Assembly: GCA_937914725.1 (NCBI GenBank)
Contig: CALDMJ010000203.1
Span: forward strand, 1 to 6,886
Direction: 5' to 3'
DNA: 6,886 nt
Source of the DNA: an uncultured Clostridia bacterium
Lineage (GTDB): Bacteria > Bacillota > Clostridia > Christensenellales > UBA1242
The number at the start of each line of letters is the position of its first letter. Within the stretch, counting starts at the first letter, position 1. Shown in pieces: positions 5,508 to 6,886 of the stretch. A program made the translations under genes and the position numbers. The notes below the pieces were generated by a model, which worked only from the letters and a program-made list of their open reading frames with translations, searched no databases and had not been told where the DNA came from.

Positions 5508-6833
5508 TTAAAATCCAAATCGGCCTTTCTTTTTGCCGTTGTTAAACTGTTTCATTAAATCTTTTGTCTGACTAAACTGTTTTAATAGTGAATTGACTTG
5601 CTGAATTGTCGTGCCGCTACCATTAGCGATGCGCTTTTTGTGGCTCGCCTTCAAAACTTCAGGGTGCAAACGCTCATATTTAGTCATAGATTGAATTATT
5701 GCCTTATTCTTCTTCAATTCATTTTCATCAACCCTAGCATCTCCCAACTTCATTTTCCCAGTCAATTTCGACGGGAGCATTGCTAAAAGCTCATTGACAT
5801 CACCCATTTTGTCCAGGTTTTCAAACTGCTTTAGGTAATCTTCGAGCGTAAAGGTGTTTTCTCGCAAGTTTTTTTGCAAGCGCTGCATTTCCTTTTCCTC
5901 AATTGCTCCTTGTGCTTTTTCAATTAAGCTGAGGACATCGCCCATACCCAAAATTCTTGACGCAAAACGCTCTGGATAGAACGGCTCAAGGTCACCCATT
6001 TTTTCGCCGATGCCGCAAAACTTGATGGGCTTACCCGTGACTGCTTTAATTGAAAGTGCAGCCCCGCCACGAGTGTCGCCGTCAAGTTTAGTGAGTATAA
6101 CACCAGTGATTTCAAGGTCGTCATTGAATGCCTTTGCAACATTCACTGCGTCTTGACCTGTCATAGCGTCAACAGTTAGCAAAATTTCGGACGGATTAGT
6201 GTTCGCCTTAATTTCCTTGAGTTCATCCATCAATTCTTCATTGATGTGCAAACGCCCAGCCGTGTCGATGATGACAGTGTCAAGCAAATTTGCTTTGGCG
6301 TATTCAATTGCTTCAAGCGCGGTTTTCACTGTTTTTTGTGTACCCTTTTCAAAAACAGGAACTCCCGCATTCTTGCCAACAACCTGCAACTGTGCTATCG
6401 CCGCAGGTCTGACAATGTCGCAAGCAACTAACAAAGGCTTTTTGCCCGCCGACTTCAAATTGTACGCGAGTTTACCACACATAGTCGTCTTACCTGCGCC
6501 CTGCAAACCGCACATAAGAATAACTGTCGGCAAATTTGACGAAACAGCCAATTTAGAATTCCCGCCGCCAAGAAGTTCGATAAGTTCTTCATTAACAATC
6601 TTGACAACTTGTTGACCGGGAGTCAAACTTTCCAAAACTTGTTCACCGACCGCCTTTTCGCTCACTTTTGCAACAAAATCTTTGACAACCTGAAAATTGA
6701 CATCAGCCTCAAGCAGTGCGACACGAATTTCACGCATTGCCTGTTTTATCTCAAGTTCGGTCAACTTCCCACGATTGGTGAGTTTGCTGAAAATATGGTT
6801 CAATCTCTCACTCAAATTTGAAAATAACGCCAT
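5508..6833 (-). CDS. ffh: signal recognition particle protein Ffh (SRP54 homologue)
   Basis: This is the GTPase subunit of the signal recognition particle. It binds 4.5S/6S RNA and hydrophobic signal sequences on nascent chains, and docks with FtsY at the membrane to deliver ribosomes to SecYEG. The 441-residue product has the usual family length. The N domain (about 1-90) is followed by the G domain, with the P-loop GLQGAGKTT at 109-117, DTAGR at 190-194, TKLDGDTRGG from 248 and GIGEKMGDLEPF from 274. The methionine-rich M domain (about 320-435) carries the RNA-binding helix-turn-helix SHKKRIANGSGT at 397-408. The basic tail ends GKKKGRFGF. The M domain is fairly poor in methionine (five or six). 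The start has a GGGAGAG ribosome site five bases upstream. It is followed after 25 nt by rpsP, the standard Bacillota order. Identification is firm. Confidence 0.98.
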   Translation of the reverse strand: MALFSNLSERLNHIFSKLTNRGKLTELEIKQAMREIRVALLEADVNFQVVKDFVAKVSEKAVGEQVLESLTPGQQVVKIVNEELIELLGGGNSKLAVSSNLPTVILMCGLQGAGKTTMCGKLAYNLKSAGKKPLLVACDIVRPAAIAQLQVVGKNAGVPVFEKGTQKTVKTALEAIEYAKANLLDTVIIDTAGRLHINEELMDELKEIKANTNPSEILLTVDAMTGQDAVNVAKAFNDDLEITGVILTKLDGDTRGGAALSIKAVTGKPIKFCGIGEKMGDLEPFYPERFASRILGMGDVLSLIEKAQGAIEEKEMQRLQKNLRENTFTLEDYLKQFENLDKMGDVNELLAMLPSKLTGKMKLGDARVDENELKKNKAIIQSMTKYERLHPEVLKASHKKRIANGSGTTIQQVNSLLKQFSQTKDLMKQFNNGKKKGRFGF

Positions 6834-6834
6834 T

Positions 6835-6886
6835 CTAACTCTCCCAAATTTTGATAAAACCTTTCAAATCGGTTTCGCCAACAACT
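6835..6886 (-). CDS. possible 3' tip of an upstream gene (partial)
   Basis: Sixteen sense codons and a TAG stop are readable, ending GFIKIWES, one base before the ffh start codon. The close spacing, and an Shine-Dalgarno-like GGGAGAG for ffh lying inside this frame, suggest the last codons of a co-transcribed gene. In many Bacillota the gene before ffh is ylxM, encoding a small helix-turn-helix protein, so that is the positional guess. The residues visible are too few to recognise a family. A second frame is open here too but would run about 25 nt into ffh, so it is less attractive. Confidence 0.35.
   Translation of the reverse strand, partial: VVGETDLKGFIKIWES

Noticed and set aside
6199..6615. 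A 138-codon open frame on the plus strand
   Set aside because: It is fully antisense to the G domain of ffh and has no recognisable domain.

Overview
The window is a densely packed, single-direction stretch of an AT-rich bacterial chromosome; every supported gene lies on the minus strand and should be read from high to low coordinates. The gene order (ffh, rpsP, khpA, rimM, trmD, rbgA, yraN), strong AGGAGG-type ribosome binding sites, the RbgA-type GTPase and a clostridial-type 2[4Fe-4S] ferredoxin all point to a low-GC Bacillota, most likely an anaerobic Clostridia-like lineage. A finer placement cannot be supported from the sequence alone.

Right part (6886 to 2464): a translation, ribosome-assembly and protein-targeting operon. 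After what may be the 3' tip of an upstream gene come Ffh (signal recognition particle GTPase), ribosomal protein bS16, the KH-domain RNA-binding protein KhpA, RimM (30S maturation), TrmD (tRNA m1G37 methyltransferase), RbgA (50S assembly GTPase) and YraN (nuclease-fold protein). From khpA onward each gene overlaps the next (8, 11, 1 and 1 nt), which suggests translational coupling. The customary rplS gene between trmD and rbgA is absent, as are ylqD and rnhB.

Left part (2463 to 1): a well-formed sigma-A-type promoter sits in the 51-nt gap after yraN and drives a second, smaller unit. It holds a 55-residue ferredoxin, a 504-residue Ppx/GppA-architecture protein that starts at TTG and has lost its phosphate-loop and HD signatures, and a divergent MreB-like actin-fold protein cut off by the left edge. 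Spacings of 13 and 8 nt suggest one transcript. Two adjacent ASKHA-fold proteins with eroded nucleotide-handling motifs, behind a ferredoxin, are the most unusual part of the window. Their function is unknown.

There is no RNA gene, CRISPR array, mobile element or convincing terminator, and no gene-free stretch longer than about 55 nt. The forward-strand reading frames are shadows of these genes.
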